DNA of 64,000 bases from the NCBI GenBank assembly GCA_914767885.1, contig CAJZBQ010000019.1:150457-214456 (forward strand), written 5' to 3'. The stretch comes from Blepharisma stoltei. Taxonomy: Eukaryota > Ciliophora > Heterotrichea > Heterotrichida > Blepharismidae. Positions 33,235 through 43,521 of the stretch are shown here, in pieces. Position 1 is the stretch's first letter, and every line of letters starts with the position of its first letter. The position numbers and the translations under genes were made by a program. The notes below the pieces were generated by a model. It did not search any database. It saw only the letters and a list, made by a program, of their open reading frames with translations, and was not told the DNA's origin.

Positions 33235-35296
33235 TTAGAACATTCTGTTAATTATTTCATTAAAACCTTCTGTTTCCATATCGTAGGACAAGGACATGGC
33301 TTCCATAAAGGAACACTCTGAGCCGTTTCTGTGTAAAAGTAAGGTGGCTACCTCAAAGTAGTCAGGATGTACCATGTCGCCTATAAATAATCCGATAGTT
33401 TTGACCTTACTTCCGTAGTAGTAAAGCTGGATTTCTATTTGCCGCTGTAAACTAGGGGCGTAATCGAGGAGCTCTATCATTTGGTCTGGATCAGAATTTC
33501 TTGGCAAATAGAGTATGCTGTGCTGAATTAATTTTGATCAAAAAATGATGTTTATTTTCTGAAGAAAAATTTAACTTGTTTTAGCATATCACATTTTTTG
33601 TAATTTTCTCGCAAATTTTCATGATTTCTTTAATGTCTGGGGTGACTGACTTAAAAAGGTCATAGCTTGGATTTGTTAAATACTCAGGACCTCCCCATGG
33701 AGGTGACATAAAAATAACGTCAACGTACCCAAAATTTTCAGCGACTTCCAAGAAATCGCCTTGTGTATACTGGATCATATCACTTACTCCATATACCTCA
33801 GCATTATTCCTTAATAGCTCAATCTTTTTGGGATCTAGCTCAATTGCAATCACTTTGTTAGTTTTAGCAAAATGCACAACGTTACCTCCAGCTCCCGAAA
33901 AGCCATCCATAATGATTTCAGCATCCTCACATGTTTTCGCTATATGTTTTGCTATTGGCTCATGAGTCGCACTGTATCAACTTTCTTCATCCAGCTTGAT
34001 CCCTTCGTCAAACTTAGAAAAAATGCTGTATCTTTGGCTTCAATACTTCATAGGCACCTCATCTGGCTTTGACTTCTTATTTGGATATGCCTTTGGGTCA
34101 TATTTAAAATGGAGGGGCGAGCCAGCCCATCTCTTAGCTCCTGTAGCTGCATCCTGCAGAGTGCGTAGGAACCTCGAGGGAGAATGGAGTTCGGGAATGT
34201 GTATCCAGCCATGTTTTTCTTGAATTATAAAACGCAATGCTGGGCTAGCCGATCGCAAGTTTACTCCAGATCCATGATTTACCTTAAGGGTCGAGAGTTG
34301 GAAAGGGATCTCCCAGCAGAGCCAGAAATGTTTCTTGGTCAAATCGGGACTATTTCCAAATGAAACCAGGAGTTAGCCCTGGGCTTCGGATTTTCATTTT
34401 GGCCAAGAGCTCACCAGATTAAAACCATTTGAAATTTTCATTGCGGGCAAACATTTTTAGGCATGCGACAATGTTGTATGACTCATCCACTACGGGGTGT
34501 GAGTGCAGACCTTCGCCAGGCAGGAGTTTCCTTTCTAAAGTTGTGTATAGTTGGCGAGAAGGTGATGGGGTTACAGGTGGACATAGGTCCTTCGGAATTA
34601 CAGTTGACTTCTCGATAGATATGGCTTCGGACTGTCTGGGAGTACAAAAATCTTGTCCATGATCACAATTGTTGTGTTTTTCCCAGTGCCTATCAGCTGC
34701 GTGCCTTGTTTCAGCTTAATAAAACAAGGCAGATCTTTAATCGTCTGTTGTTCAGATTGAGCGTGTTTGACATCAGATGTGCTAAAATCAGCAGCCAAAT
34801 CTAAATTTATGTTAACTCCCCCCCCCCCTCCGTGAGCGAACAAAAAAATTTTGTTCGCTCACGGAGGGGGGTTAATTTTTTTTTTTTAAAAAAAATTTAT
34901 ATATAAATTTTATAAAAAATATTTTTTTCGAAATTTAAAAAAATCCTAATTTGCAAAAATTGGGAAGCAAATATTAATTTAATTTGCAAAATTTATGTTT
35001 TAAAACGCAATTTGTTTAAAATTAAACAGAATTAGCTCTAGATTTCATTATACTAATTATCACTTATATATCAAAATTTTTTTCCATTAAAATTTTTTCT
35101 ATTAAAAAAATTTTTGTTCACTCACGGAGGGTGGGTTTTTGGTCAAAAAATGGCGATTTTTCTAATGGTTTTGTTCGCTCACGGAGGGGGGGGGGGGGGG
35201 AGTAAGCAGAATTTCTTCATATGTTTGGCTCCCAGAATTTTTCCTAGCTTTTTTAGACGGGTGTTTTGTGTAAGACTGTGTCCGGATCCTTCTCAT
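33235..35296 (-). CDS. TGS1: Trimethylguanosine synthase (TGS1) with N-terminal extension, three IESs
   Basis: Segments 35296-35205, 34814-34422, 34102-33584 and 33510-33235. TGS1 core: [37 protein letters not shown] (SAM motif I), AIELDPKKIELLRNNAEVYG, and the catalytic SPPWGGPEY. The C-terminal strand joins NVIC to YLPRNSD through a 73-bp IES. TGS1 converts m7G caps of snRNAs/snoRNAs to m2,2,7G. About 150 residues precede the core. After removing 73, 319 and 390 bp the length is still 2 nt over a multiple of three: a frame change is needed between about 34640 and 34740. A 14-nt GT...AG stretch at 34632-34645 would repair it and give 421 residues; a sequence error is equally possible. Confidence 0.85.
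33511..33583. other. IES, 73 bp
   Basis: TA at 33509-33510 and 33582-33583; removal joins TGC TAT TTG and rebuilds the TGS1 strand ICYLPRNSD. A/T-rich, no clear TIR. Confidence 0.85.
34103..34421. mobile_element. IES, 319 bp, with dispersed GC-rich sequence
   Basis: TA at 34101-34102 and 34420-34421. Removal joins NENFKWF to YDPKAYPNK. The part 34235-34400 resembles 6765-6905 and 25045-25145 (TTTCTTGG-C-ATCGGG, GGGCTTCGGATTTTCATTT / AGGCTTCGAGTTTCCATTT). Confidence 0.8.
34815..35204. mobile_element. IES, MITE family with GTGAGCGAAC hairpin, 390 bp
   Basis: TA at 34813-34814 and 35203-35204. Left end has 11 C then TCCGTGAGCGAACAAAAA, which folds with the following TTTTGTTCGCTCACGGA. Right end is GTTCGCTCACGGA followed by a run of 18 G. 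Body shared with the other copies. Best-preserved member; excision restores TGS1. Confidence 0.92.
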
Positions 35297-35337
35297 AACA
35301 ATTGATATTTACAAATAAATCTATTCTAATATAAACA
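35297..35337. promoter_or_regulatory. 41-bp divergent promoter, TGS1/FBPase
   Basis: Start codons at 35296 (minus) and 35338 (plus) are only 41 bp apart in A/T-rich DNA. Both genes must share this interval for transcription start. Confidence 0.6.
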
Positions 35338-36366
35338 ATGGCTGAGACAAAAGAGATCCATATTCCTATCGATACCAACCCAGTCACTTTGACAAGATCC
35401 ATTATGATGGATCAGAGACGCAACCCAGACGCCAAAGGTGACCTGACGCAGATTCTTAACTCCATCATGCTTGCTTGCAAATTCGTCAGCAATGTAGTCA
35501 GAAAAGCTGGAATCTCCTCTCTCTATGGACTTGCTGGAAGTCAAAACGTCCAAGGCGAAGCCCAGAAGCCAATTGATATCATTGCGAACGACATTTTCAT
35601 CAACTCTTTGAAATTCTCCAATAAAATCGCAGCACTGGTCAGTGAAGAAGAAGATAAAATCTACATTATGGGTGGCGCTGAGTCAGGAAAGTACATCATT
35701 GCTTTCGATCCTTTGGACGGGTCTTCCAATATTGATGTCAACGTCTCAATTGGGTCTATTTTTGCCATCTGGAAAAGACCAGATGCAAGCGCCCCAGTCT
35801 CTGCAAGAGACTTCTTGAGAAATGGGACTGAAATTGAATGTGCTGGGTACTGCATTTATGGAAGCTCCACTCAGCTTGTCCTCGCAACGAAGAACGGAAA
35901 GGTTGACTGTTTTACTTTGGATAACTCAATTGGAGACTTCATTTTGACCCATCCAAATATGAAGATCCCAGAGAGAGGGCACATCTACTCAGTTAATGAA
36001 GGAAATTCCTTGTTTTGGGACCCAGCCATCACTCATTTTGTAGACTCAGTCAAGCATCCAGAAGACGGCAACCCTTACTCTTTAAGATATGTCGGGTCAA
36101 TGGTATCAGATGTTCACAGAACTCTGCTGTACGGAGGCATTTTTATGTACCCTGCAGATAGTAAGTCTCCTCATGGTAAACTCAGACTCCTTTACGAAGT
36201 CCTCCCAATGAGCTTTATCACTGAGCTCGCAGGCGGAAGAGCCACTGATGGCAAGAGAAGACTGTTAGACACTGTCCCTGAGCACATCCACCAAAGGTCA
36301 CCTTGCTACATTGGTAGTCCTTATGAGATTTCTCAGCTTGAAGCAGCTTATGCCAGCTTAACTTAA
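35338..36366 (+). CDS. FBP: Fructose-1,6-bisphosphatase class 1
   Basis: Uninterrupted frame of 342 residues, the usual length. It hydrolyses fructose-1,6-bisphosphate to fructose-6-phosphate in gluconeogenesis. Class-1 motifs are complete: metal-binding AFDPLDGSSNIDVNVSIGS, the SLRYVGSMVSDVHRTLLYGG substrate region, and YEVLPMSFITELAGGRATDG with the metal-binding Glu. The N-terminus has the family's TLTRSI start of the allosteric region. No signal or targeting peptide is evident, so it is probably cytosolic. No introns and no IES, unlike most genes nearby. It shares its promoter with TGS1 and ends 47 bp before the K+ channel. Confidence 0.97.
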   Translation: MAETKEIHIPIDTNPVTLTRSIMMDQRRNPDAKGDLTQILNSIMLACKFVSNVVRKAGISSLYGLAGSQNVQGEAQKPIDIIANDIFINSLKFSNKIAALVSEEEDKIYIMGGAESGKYIIAFDPLDGSSNIDVNVSIGSIFAIWKRPDASAPVSARDFLRNGTEIECAGYCIYGSSTQLVLATKNGKVDCFTLDNSIGDFILTHPNMKIPERGHIYSVNEGNSLFWDPAITHFVDSVKHPEDGNPYSLRYVGSMVSDVHRTLLYGGIFMYPADSKSPHGKLRLLYEVLPMSFITELAGGRATDGKRRLLDTVPEHIHQRSPCYIGSPYEISQLEAAYASLT

Positions 36367-36413
36367 TTCCTAATGGATTTAAATGGTTGAATAATTGGAT
36401 CGAAAAATTAATT

Positions 36414-38330
36414 ATGGGCGACACGCGCACTCCTCTCTTAGAAAAGAATCTTGTTGTGTCAGAGCTCGACGAACTGAACCGACTCTTCAATAAATGAAGG
36501 TTTTTTAGGATGCTCTCTGCTTTATGCGGAGGAAGTGCAATCATTCCAGCTGCAACGGATTACGAACTACACTTTTCAGAACAAAGAACTGCAGAAAACT
36601 GCCTAACTGATGACTCCTCAACTTATGCAGCTAGGGATATTGTAATGGCCTTGAGCTTGCTTGGGATTGCATTTCTTATTCCTTACAGGTATTATTTTCT
36701 TAACTCCCCCTTGTGAGCGAGCAAAAAATTTCGCTTGTTAATTAAGGGTTAATTTTTTAAAAACTTTTTTTATAGATTTAAAACAATCATAATTTGAAAG
36801 AAATAAAATGGTGAGGTTGACAGAGCAGTTCAGAGCTATCCTAATGAAGCTGAAAGCAGGGTCTCTGTTCCTTTTGAAGTAGGCTTTCAGGTTTGGGGAT
36901 ACCTTGCCGAATAGGGAAGTTTTGTTTTTACCCCAATGGATTTCCTATCCCTGCCAGATGGGCTAGATAGGCTTTGCCTACCACATGGTCTTTCCTCATA
37001 GAACCATCAAGGCACTCTACAGGCGGTGAATCTGCCCTAGGGAGTTGATTACTTGGACAGGTGTTTCAGGTCGGAAATCCAAAATGGCGATATTTTGGAG
37101 CCAAGATGGGCAGTAGCTAGTGAATTAACCGCTTATGGGCCAGCATAATAGTTTAATTTTTTTTAAGTTTAAAATTAATATAATTTGTAAAATTTATATT
37201 TACCAATTTTTTTAAAATTTAATAAATTTCATTACTTATATAATAAATATTTTTAATATAAAAATTTTTCTCACTTACGAAAAACTAGGGGATTTTTCCA
37301 ATGGTTTCCCTAATAGAGAAGGAGTAAGTGAAAAAGGCACATTCCCAGGACATTTAGGGAACTGCCTTCTCTGAATAAACTGACTATTATGCAAGTTTTT
37401 GAAATGAGGAAAAAAGCAAGCATGGGCGAGTGGCTGGGCGATGACATGATACCAGCAATAGTGCTTTACTGCATTTTCCCTTACCCTTGGCTCTCTGCAA
37501 CTTATACTGTCCCTCAACAAATTTCTTACCAAGAAGTCGAGGTCTGCTACTTCTTCGCTGAGCTGTTCTATGCTATCATGTACTTTAGGATCGTTTTCTT
37601 GATTTTGTCTCTCTTCAACTACGGCAAATTCCAAAACCAAGCAGCTATGAGGTACTGTGCCAAGTTCAACGTGAAGCCTTCCCCAACTTTTTCAATGAAA
37701 TGCTACATCAACCAGAGGCCTCTGACTATGCTTGCCTTATTTTTCATTGTGCCTGGAGTCGTTATTTTTGGACTGATCACAAGGATTTTTGAAAGGCCTA
37801 TGATGCTGCCAAACATGGACTTTGACTATGCAGGAAACGCTATGTGGGGCATTATTATCACAATGACGACAGTAGGATACGGAGACACAGTTCCTACAAC
37901 TATATCTGGCAGAGTCGTGGTCGTTTTGAGTGCATTTTGGGGAGGCATCATTCTCTCTTTAACCTCAGTGGCGATGGGGAGCTTTTTGTTGCTTAAAAGC
38001 AATGAAAAAAAAGCTTTGGACGGGATCTTGCTCAGCAAAGTCGCATCCAAAGCAATCAGCACTGCTATGAAATACTATAACTCCAAAGAGGTAGGCCTCT
38101 TAAAACGGCACGACCAATGGAAAGAAATTAAAACAGCTTTAAGAGACTTCAACGACTATAAAGAAGAAAACGCCATGACCAACACGATTGATTATAAAGT
38201 GTCTGGCCTGTCCCACAGAATAAACACCGTTGAAGCCCAGGTAGAAGACATAACCCAAATCTTGCAAACGGTTCACGACAAACTAGACAACTTGATGATC
38301 AAAGGACAAGACAAATCAGATAATAATTAA
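36414..38330 (+). CDS. SK-like (small-conductance Ca2+-activated type) K+ channel, split by a 624-bp IES
   Basis: Segments 36414-36702 and 37327-38330 give 430 residues. Two TGA codons read as Trp (NKWRFFR and LKWKRH). The selectivity filter is TTVGYGDTVP in the P loop; a TM segment before it (LTMLALFFIVPGVVIFGLI) and after it (VVVVLSAFWGGIILSLTSVAMGSFLLL) form the pore. The overall order and the AMWGIIITMTTVGYGD text resemble SK/KCNN channels of ciliates. The C-terminal part is basic then a coiled coil (HRINTVEAQVEDITQILQTVHDKL). SK channels gate through calmodulin bound near the C-terminus; whether that site is present is not clear. Excision joins YFL to KWKRHIPRTF across the first cytosolic loop. 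Confidence 0.88.
36703..37326. mobile_element. IES, 624 bp: hairpin MITE with an inserted family A repeat
   Basis: TA at 36701-36702 and 37325-37326. Left end TAACTCCCCCTTGTGAGCGAG and right end GAGAAGGAGTA belong to the hairpin family; 36815-37145 is homologous to 25800-26150 and makes this copy almost twice the usual size. Confidence 0.85.
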
Positions 38331-38335
38331 GGTAA

Positions 38336-38944
38336 AATTATCAAATATTTATTAAAATAGACACTTTCAAAGAACTAGTCTTACTCGGCGCCAAAAGGAC
38401 CAGAGTGATTGAGCTTTCTGATGACTGGGAGCCAACAGATTTCGAATTAATTAAAGTGCTCAAAGCGAAAATAATGAGATCTATTAATAAAAAAAGATCC
38501 TCCGAAGTAATCGAAAAATTCGGTCTCACAAAAGGGGTCTACGATCTTTTTGCACAGTACCAAAACTTAGCGAGAGTCAAAGACGAGACCAAAATGATGA
38601 TGACTATCCCTAAAATCCCTTATCTTACACAAGCAAAACTGCAGCACTTCATCGACGAGAGGAAGCCTTATAAGGATATAGCAAAGCACATTCCTATTTC
38701 TCAGGTCGAAGAACTTCTAGACGAGTATGTGCCGACCGCTGTCATGCGAACGGCACTAGGCCCAGCAGCTGAAGACGTGATCTGAAGGATTTATGCTTAC
38801 AAACTTATTGTGATCCCTGAGTTCTTAGAAGTCACTTCAAAAGAGCTGCTAAACTTGATGAATATTACTAGGCAGCAGAGAAACGCGATGGTGAAGTCTT
38901 ATGTTGATATGATTCAAACGCTAATTATGTACTGGTTAGGTTAA
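38336..38944 (+). CDS. Unrecognised protein, 5' end unresolved
   Basis: The frame is open from 38336 to a TAA at 38942-38944, with one TGA as Trp (EDVIWRIYAYK). The first in-frame ATG is at 38474, but the preceding codons (IDTFKELVLLGAK, IELSDDWEPTDFELIKVL) look coding, so the real start is probably hidden by a short IES or intron just after the K+ channel stop; a fusion to the channel by a ~40-bp excision would also stay in frame. About 170-195 residues, helical, no known motif (YKDIAKHIPISQVEELLDEYV). Converges on the methyltransferase gene with 15 bp between stops. Confidence 0.55.
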
Positions 38945-38959
38945 GAATAAAATACTTGT

Positions 38960-40693
38960 TTAGAGATCTCTTATTATTTCGTATAAATAAATGTGGCTTG
39001 AGTCTTTGAACTTCTTTAGAGGGTGGTCTGTGTCTGTTGTGTAAGGGAAGGGAAGTTCGAGTCTGTTAGCAATTTTCATTTGGTGAGATTGGCAGAGCTC
39101 TTCGATTCTATTTTCTTTTTGGAGTCCGATCTTGCTTGCGAAATTGCTGTAAAAGAGCAGCAGCTTTCCTTTGGCATTTAGCTTTTTTGTTTGCATAAAG
39201 GCTGCTTTGAGCAAGCTCTCATCAGGGTCGTACACTCCACTGTCCAACGCAGTTTTCTTACTACCTCTGCTGAGCAAGCAAATATTTTGGACAAATCTGA
39301 AATTCCTCTATTAGCGAATCAAAAAATATAAAATATTTCAATAGCTATTATAATGAGATATTGGGTAGTGCTATTAAATTTTAAACAGATTGGATGAATT
39401 TTATAATTAAATTGTATTCTTCTCTTCAAATCTTCTAAGTTGGGATTTCGAAAAATAATTAATGCAAAAATTATACAAGATATATTAAAAAATTTAGCTT
39501 ACATGAGCAAAAATTCGTTCTCGCTCTCAAATTGGGAGTTAGAAACTGGAATCCAAGGTGGGTTGCACACAATGACGTCGCACATGGGCAAATCCACCTT
39601 GTTCGCATCATCATGCACTGCATTCACGTCTAGCTCAAGCTTCTGACTCTCCCCTCTGTAAGCGAACAAAACCATTGGAAAAATCCCAATTTTTGGGTAA
39701 AAGCTCACCCTCTTTGAGCGAACAAAATTTTTAAAATATATGAAAAAAAAATTGATATATAAAGTAAATAAATATTATATTGAATGTCATAATTAATTCT
39801 GTTTAATTTTAAGCAGTTTGCATTTTAAAACATAAATTTTACAAATTAAATTAATATTTGCTTTTGAGTTTTTGCGAATTGGGATTTTTTAAACTTTGAA
39901 AAATATTACTATAATAATTATATAAATTTTTTAGTGCGAACAAAATTCATTTGCTCGCTCACAGAGGGGTGGATTGAGCATTTAAATTTGTGCACTTCGC
40001 TGCTTGGAATAACGAATCTACCCCAAATACCTGCATTCCTTTCTTCGCAAGCATAAAGCCTAACACCCCAGTGCCGCATCCCAAATCGATTGCAGTTCCT
40101 TGCAGCTCTACCCCATCCAGGTACTTTTTAAAGAGTCCTAGAAACTCCTGATTTGTAGGGCTTCATACTCCATAAAGTGGGTGAATAGTCTCTTCTAATG
40201 CTTCAATGACCAGTCCTTTAGAGTTCCATTCATTTGTCGACAAGATCCCTTCCCACAAGTTCATTGGCATAAAGACACTGTGTGGCTCATCTATAAAGGT
40301 TCGAATGGCTGAAGGCATTATCGACACATCAGGAGGATACTTTAGCTTGATCTGGTAGTTTTCAGAGATGATGAACCCAAATCTCCCAAAAAAATGATTC
40401 CTGTCTTGCTTGAAGCGGCGGTATAAATGAAAAATCTCTTTTGGGGACTTGTCTCCATAATTTGGGTGGATCTTTTTCCACTTATACTTGAGGTTTTTGT
40501 AAATAGCGACCACTTTGCTGTGTTGTGCTTCTGGGACGATAAACTCGATTGATTTTTCTCTTCTCATTCGCCGAAAAAGGTCGTTCGCTCTAATTGTGTC
40601 AACGACTTGGAAGAATTGGGCATCTTCCAGTCCGCTGCTGCTGAAAAGTGGGGTCAATAGCTTCACAGGGCCGAAAGGAGATTTCACTAGCAT
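38960..40693 (-). CDS. Class I SAM-dependent methyltransferase (NPPW type), two IESs
   Basis: Segments 40693-39978, 39646-39542 and 39260-38960 give 373 residues. An N-terminal domain of about 170 residues leads to HPLYGVWSPTNQEF (TGA as Trp), then SAM motif I AIDLGCGTGVLGFMLAKKG, motif II FGVD, and the catalytic NPPWIPV of N-methyltransferases that act on planar amines (RNA, DNA or Gln). The C-terminal strand resumes as SKKTALDSGVYDPDESLL after excision, resembling the LDxxVYDP text after NPPW in MTS-type enzymes. Substrate is unknown. The order N-domain plus MTS domain recalls rRNA methyltransferases such as RlmG/RsmC, but this is only a structural analogy. Confidence 0.8.
39261..39541. mobile_element. 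IES, 281 bp, hairpin-MITE related
   Basis: TA at 39259-39260 and 39540-39541. On the minus strand the left end is TAACTCCCAATTTGAGAGCG, a divergent member of the family; the other end is AGGTAGTA. Excision joins WIPVS to KKTALDSG. Confidence 0.8.
39647..39977. mobile_element. IES, hairpin MITE family, 331 bp, bounded by TGA/TCA rather than TA
   Basis: Ends GACTCTCCCCTCTGTAAGCGAAC and complement TCAATCCACCCCTCTGTGAGCG are inverted repeats of the family. The direct repeat at the ends is TGA on + (TCA on the coding strand), at 39644-39646 and 39975-39977. Excision there gives CTNLNAQKLELDVNA, with normal methyltransferase spacing between motif II and NPPW. TA at 39631-39632 and 39983-39984 would also stay in frame but shortens that spacing by seven residues. 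Confidence 0.75.
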
Positions 40694-40713
40694 AATTTAT
40701 TTTATCATTAAAT

Positions 40714-43521
40714 TTACTTTTCTAGCCAATTCTCGTATATTTGCTGAGCCCCTTCGTCGTCTTTTAGCAGCTTTCTGATTTCATAGAGATTTCTCGCACT
40801 CAGATTGCTGTATTTTTCTGTTTTCTTGGTGAGGGATAAGCCGTAGCTTAAGTTCCTGGAATATGACATGAGGACTTTTTCATAGTAATGTGTGGCTCTT
40901 GTGAGAAAATTGATGTGTTGGAAAGCTCTGCCGATGTTATAGTTAGCCTCTGCATAGTCAGTTTTTTTCCTTATTCTTGAGTAGTTTTTTAAGTATTGCA
41001 TGGCTTTTTCATAGTAATCTTCTTTCTTTTGTAGGTTTCTTGAGGATAAGGAAAACAAGTAGCACAAGCCAAGGTTTAGATTAACTAATGAGTCCTCACT
41101 TCTACCCATAATTAATATGGTGGTGGCGATGAAACACTTTGGGCGCCAAAATGGTTTGAAACATAAACTAAGATTCAGGTCCTTAATCCTAACCCTTAGT
41201 ATAAACAATCGCTGCCCTATGGGATGGGTAAGCTTTCGGAGTCAGCTGGCGGCCATTCCAATCCAGGTATTAGTTATCCAGATAGTTTTTTTAGGCTACT
41301 GATCTTCTCCTTCATTTTTCCTGGGTGCCACCCTTCCTCAAGGTGGCTGACAGGATACATCGATCTGACCTTTCCTTAATAACAATCGCAAGACGCGAAG
41401 TAAGACGAGTCTCCCTAATCGTCAAAGCTCAGGACATCGGTGCAAGCCCCAGGCTCCATGAGTAGACTGCTGTCGAGTTCTCCGACAAGCAGGTTCCGGA
41501 AGTCGCATCGTGCAGAGGCATCAAATCTAGAAGAATTTAAGCCCTTTAATCTTAATCTAATCACTCCAACCCTCACGAGCCAGTAGAACTATTTTGCTCT
41601 CTTAGAGAGGGGCTAATCTTTTCAAATGTTAAAGAAAAAGTAAATTTATTATAAAATTTATGTTTAGAATGCAAATATAAAAGAAGTAGCTCGAGAATTC
41701 GTATAATAAATATTACTTATATATAAAATATATTTCTAAAAATTATTAACTTATTTTTTCGATAGTTGCTTGCTCATGGAAAGGGGATTCAGGATCTTGA
41801 GCATACAGATAACTATACTGCTTTATGGCATGTGAAAAATATCCTGTCTGCAAATAATTGTTGCCTAATAGCATATGAACTGCATAATGATCCGGGAACT
41901 TTGCATTTAATTTGCTTAGCCACGTTCTCAACTGTGTTGAACTTGACTTTTTAAGCAAGCATGAAAGAACAGCCCAGTTATTCCCTCTATCTTCTTTTTC
42001 GCATATGAATTTATATGCACTAATAGCTTGCTCATAATCTTGATCTTTTATGCATATTTTCGCTAAAGTTTTTTTCATCCTCAACCTTCTATCTTTTCTA
42101 TACATCTCTAGCTTCAGCAGCCTATTTATGAGTTCTTTTAATTCCTTATAGAAACTTTCTTCACTTTCAAGGTCTGAAATTATTTTTTCAATGAGTCTCA
42201 CAAAGACTTCTTCCCCTATCTCACTTATGATCCCAGTTTTATTAGAAATCTCAAGTTTGAGCTGGATATCAATCATCTGATGCATAAACTGAAGAGTGGC
42301 TGGGATTTGAATTTGGATAAACGCCTCTTCTATTTTCAGCTTTGCCTTAGCAATAAAAGAGTCCAAAAAGCCGCTCGTCAGCTCTGAAGTGTCGATATAT
42401 GGGATATCAGTGGTCTGCAGGATTTCCATTGACCTCTCTATTTCACCTTTGGTTTTGTAAATTTTTGATAGGCAGACTCTTGCTTCTATATGTAAGCCTA
42501 CTTCATTGCTGGACAGCACCAAATTCAATGCATCCTCAGCAGACGAATAATCTTCAATCTACATATTTTTTACCTCCTTATAAAGCTTCCCACAGGCAAG
42601 CCAGAGAATTGGCTTGTCATAGCTGTCTACTTGTCTAAGCTGCTCTAGAAACTGCAAGCTCTTTTCAGGAAATCCTAAATCTTGATAAAGACAGCCGATT
42701 AAATAATAAAGGTCTGGGAAGTGCTTCACAGACTGCTCTAATAGTTTTTCAAAGCAGAAATCAGCTTCTTGAACCCTCCCAACCCTCGCCAAGCAGTAGC
42801 CAAGCTTTGTCTGTATATCAATCGGGAACTCTTGGTCTGAAAATTTATCAAGATAGTCTATACAAAACTGGTAGTTGGAAATTTGAATATGCAAATCACA
42901 AAGCAAATTAACTAAGTTCGGGTCATATTTCTCTTCAAGGATTTCTTGCAAGCTGCTAATTGCTTTGGAAGGCTGAGCCAAAATGTTGTAGACTTCTACA
43001 AGTGCTTTTGCAACTGTAGGATCGCATGGATCAGAAACTTGGAGGATCTTGAAATAGGTTTTCCCTGCTTTTCGATAGTCTCCGATTTTTTCATAGCAGA
43101 CAGCTCTAAATATGGCTTACTTTTCTTTCATAAGCTCGATGTCAGGACCTTTTTTGTTCTGAAGAGCCCTTGAAAAGCAATAGACAGCTTCTTTAAAGTG
43201 GCCAAAATCTTTGTGCATGTGGGCGACTTTACTCCAGAGTTCACTGTCGTGCTGAGTCATTTGGGCAGCCAGCATGAAAAAGTTGACAGCTTTGTCGTGC
43301 TCTCGTCTTTCTTCGTGAATTAGGCCTAAGACGTGGTATGGGTCTGGAAGACATGGGGCTTTGGTAATGACGTCTTTTAAGATTGCGTAAGCCTCGTCAA
43401 ATTGGTGAAAGACGAAGTATTGGTTTGCTTGGCCTAGGAGCTGCTCGATTTCTGGGGTCATTTTGTTGCTTCCTTGGATTGTGGGGCCGATTCTAATGTC
43501 CTCGTCACTTGATGAGCTCAT
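40714..43521 (-). CDS. TFIIIC TPR subunit (tau131/Sfc4/GTF3C3-like), one IES
   Basis: Segments 43521-43121, 43105-42574, 42558-41754 and 41114-40714; 15-nt introns at 43106-43120 and 42559-42573; 712 residues. N-terminal TPRs read like TFIIIC: IEQLLGQANQYFVFHQFDEAYAIL, DPYHVLGLIHEER, DSELWSKVAHMHKDFGHFKEAVYCF. The C-terminal arm is LVNLNLGLCYLFSLSSRN, then YNIGRAFQHINFLTRATHYYEKVL and a conserved end (LSARNLYEIRKLL). The middle is longer helical TPR text. TFIIIC binds internal promoters of tRNA genes and recruits TFIIIB for RNA polymerase III. The protein is somewhat shorter than yeast tau131. Excision of 639 bp joins IEKI to IMGRSEDSLVNL. Confidence 0.82.
41115..41753. mobile_element. IES, 639 bp, with GC-rich block and MITE-like body
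   Basis: TA at 41113-41114 and 41752-41753, weak TIR (TAAGTTAATAAT / TAATATGG). 41180-41540 is GC-rich with hairpins (GGTGCCACCC...GGTGGC, AGTTCTCCGACAAGC). 41580-41753 is similar to the hairpin MITE body (AATATTACTTATATATAAAAT). Confidence 0.75.

Noticed and set aside
34040-34342. N-terminal extension of TGS1 through the GC-rich stretch
   Set aside because: The frame is open, but it contains dispersed repeat sequence; excising 34103-34421 instead joins KWF to YDPKAYPNK and links to a real start codon at 35296.
39633-39984. TA-bounded version of the methyltransferase IES
   Set aside because: In frame, but it deletes residues between SAM motif II and NPPW and leaves an unusually short spacing; the TCA version fits both the element's TIRs and the protein better. 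Kept as an alternative.
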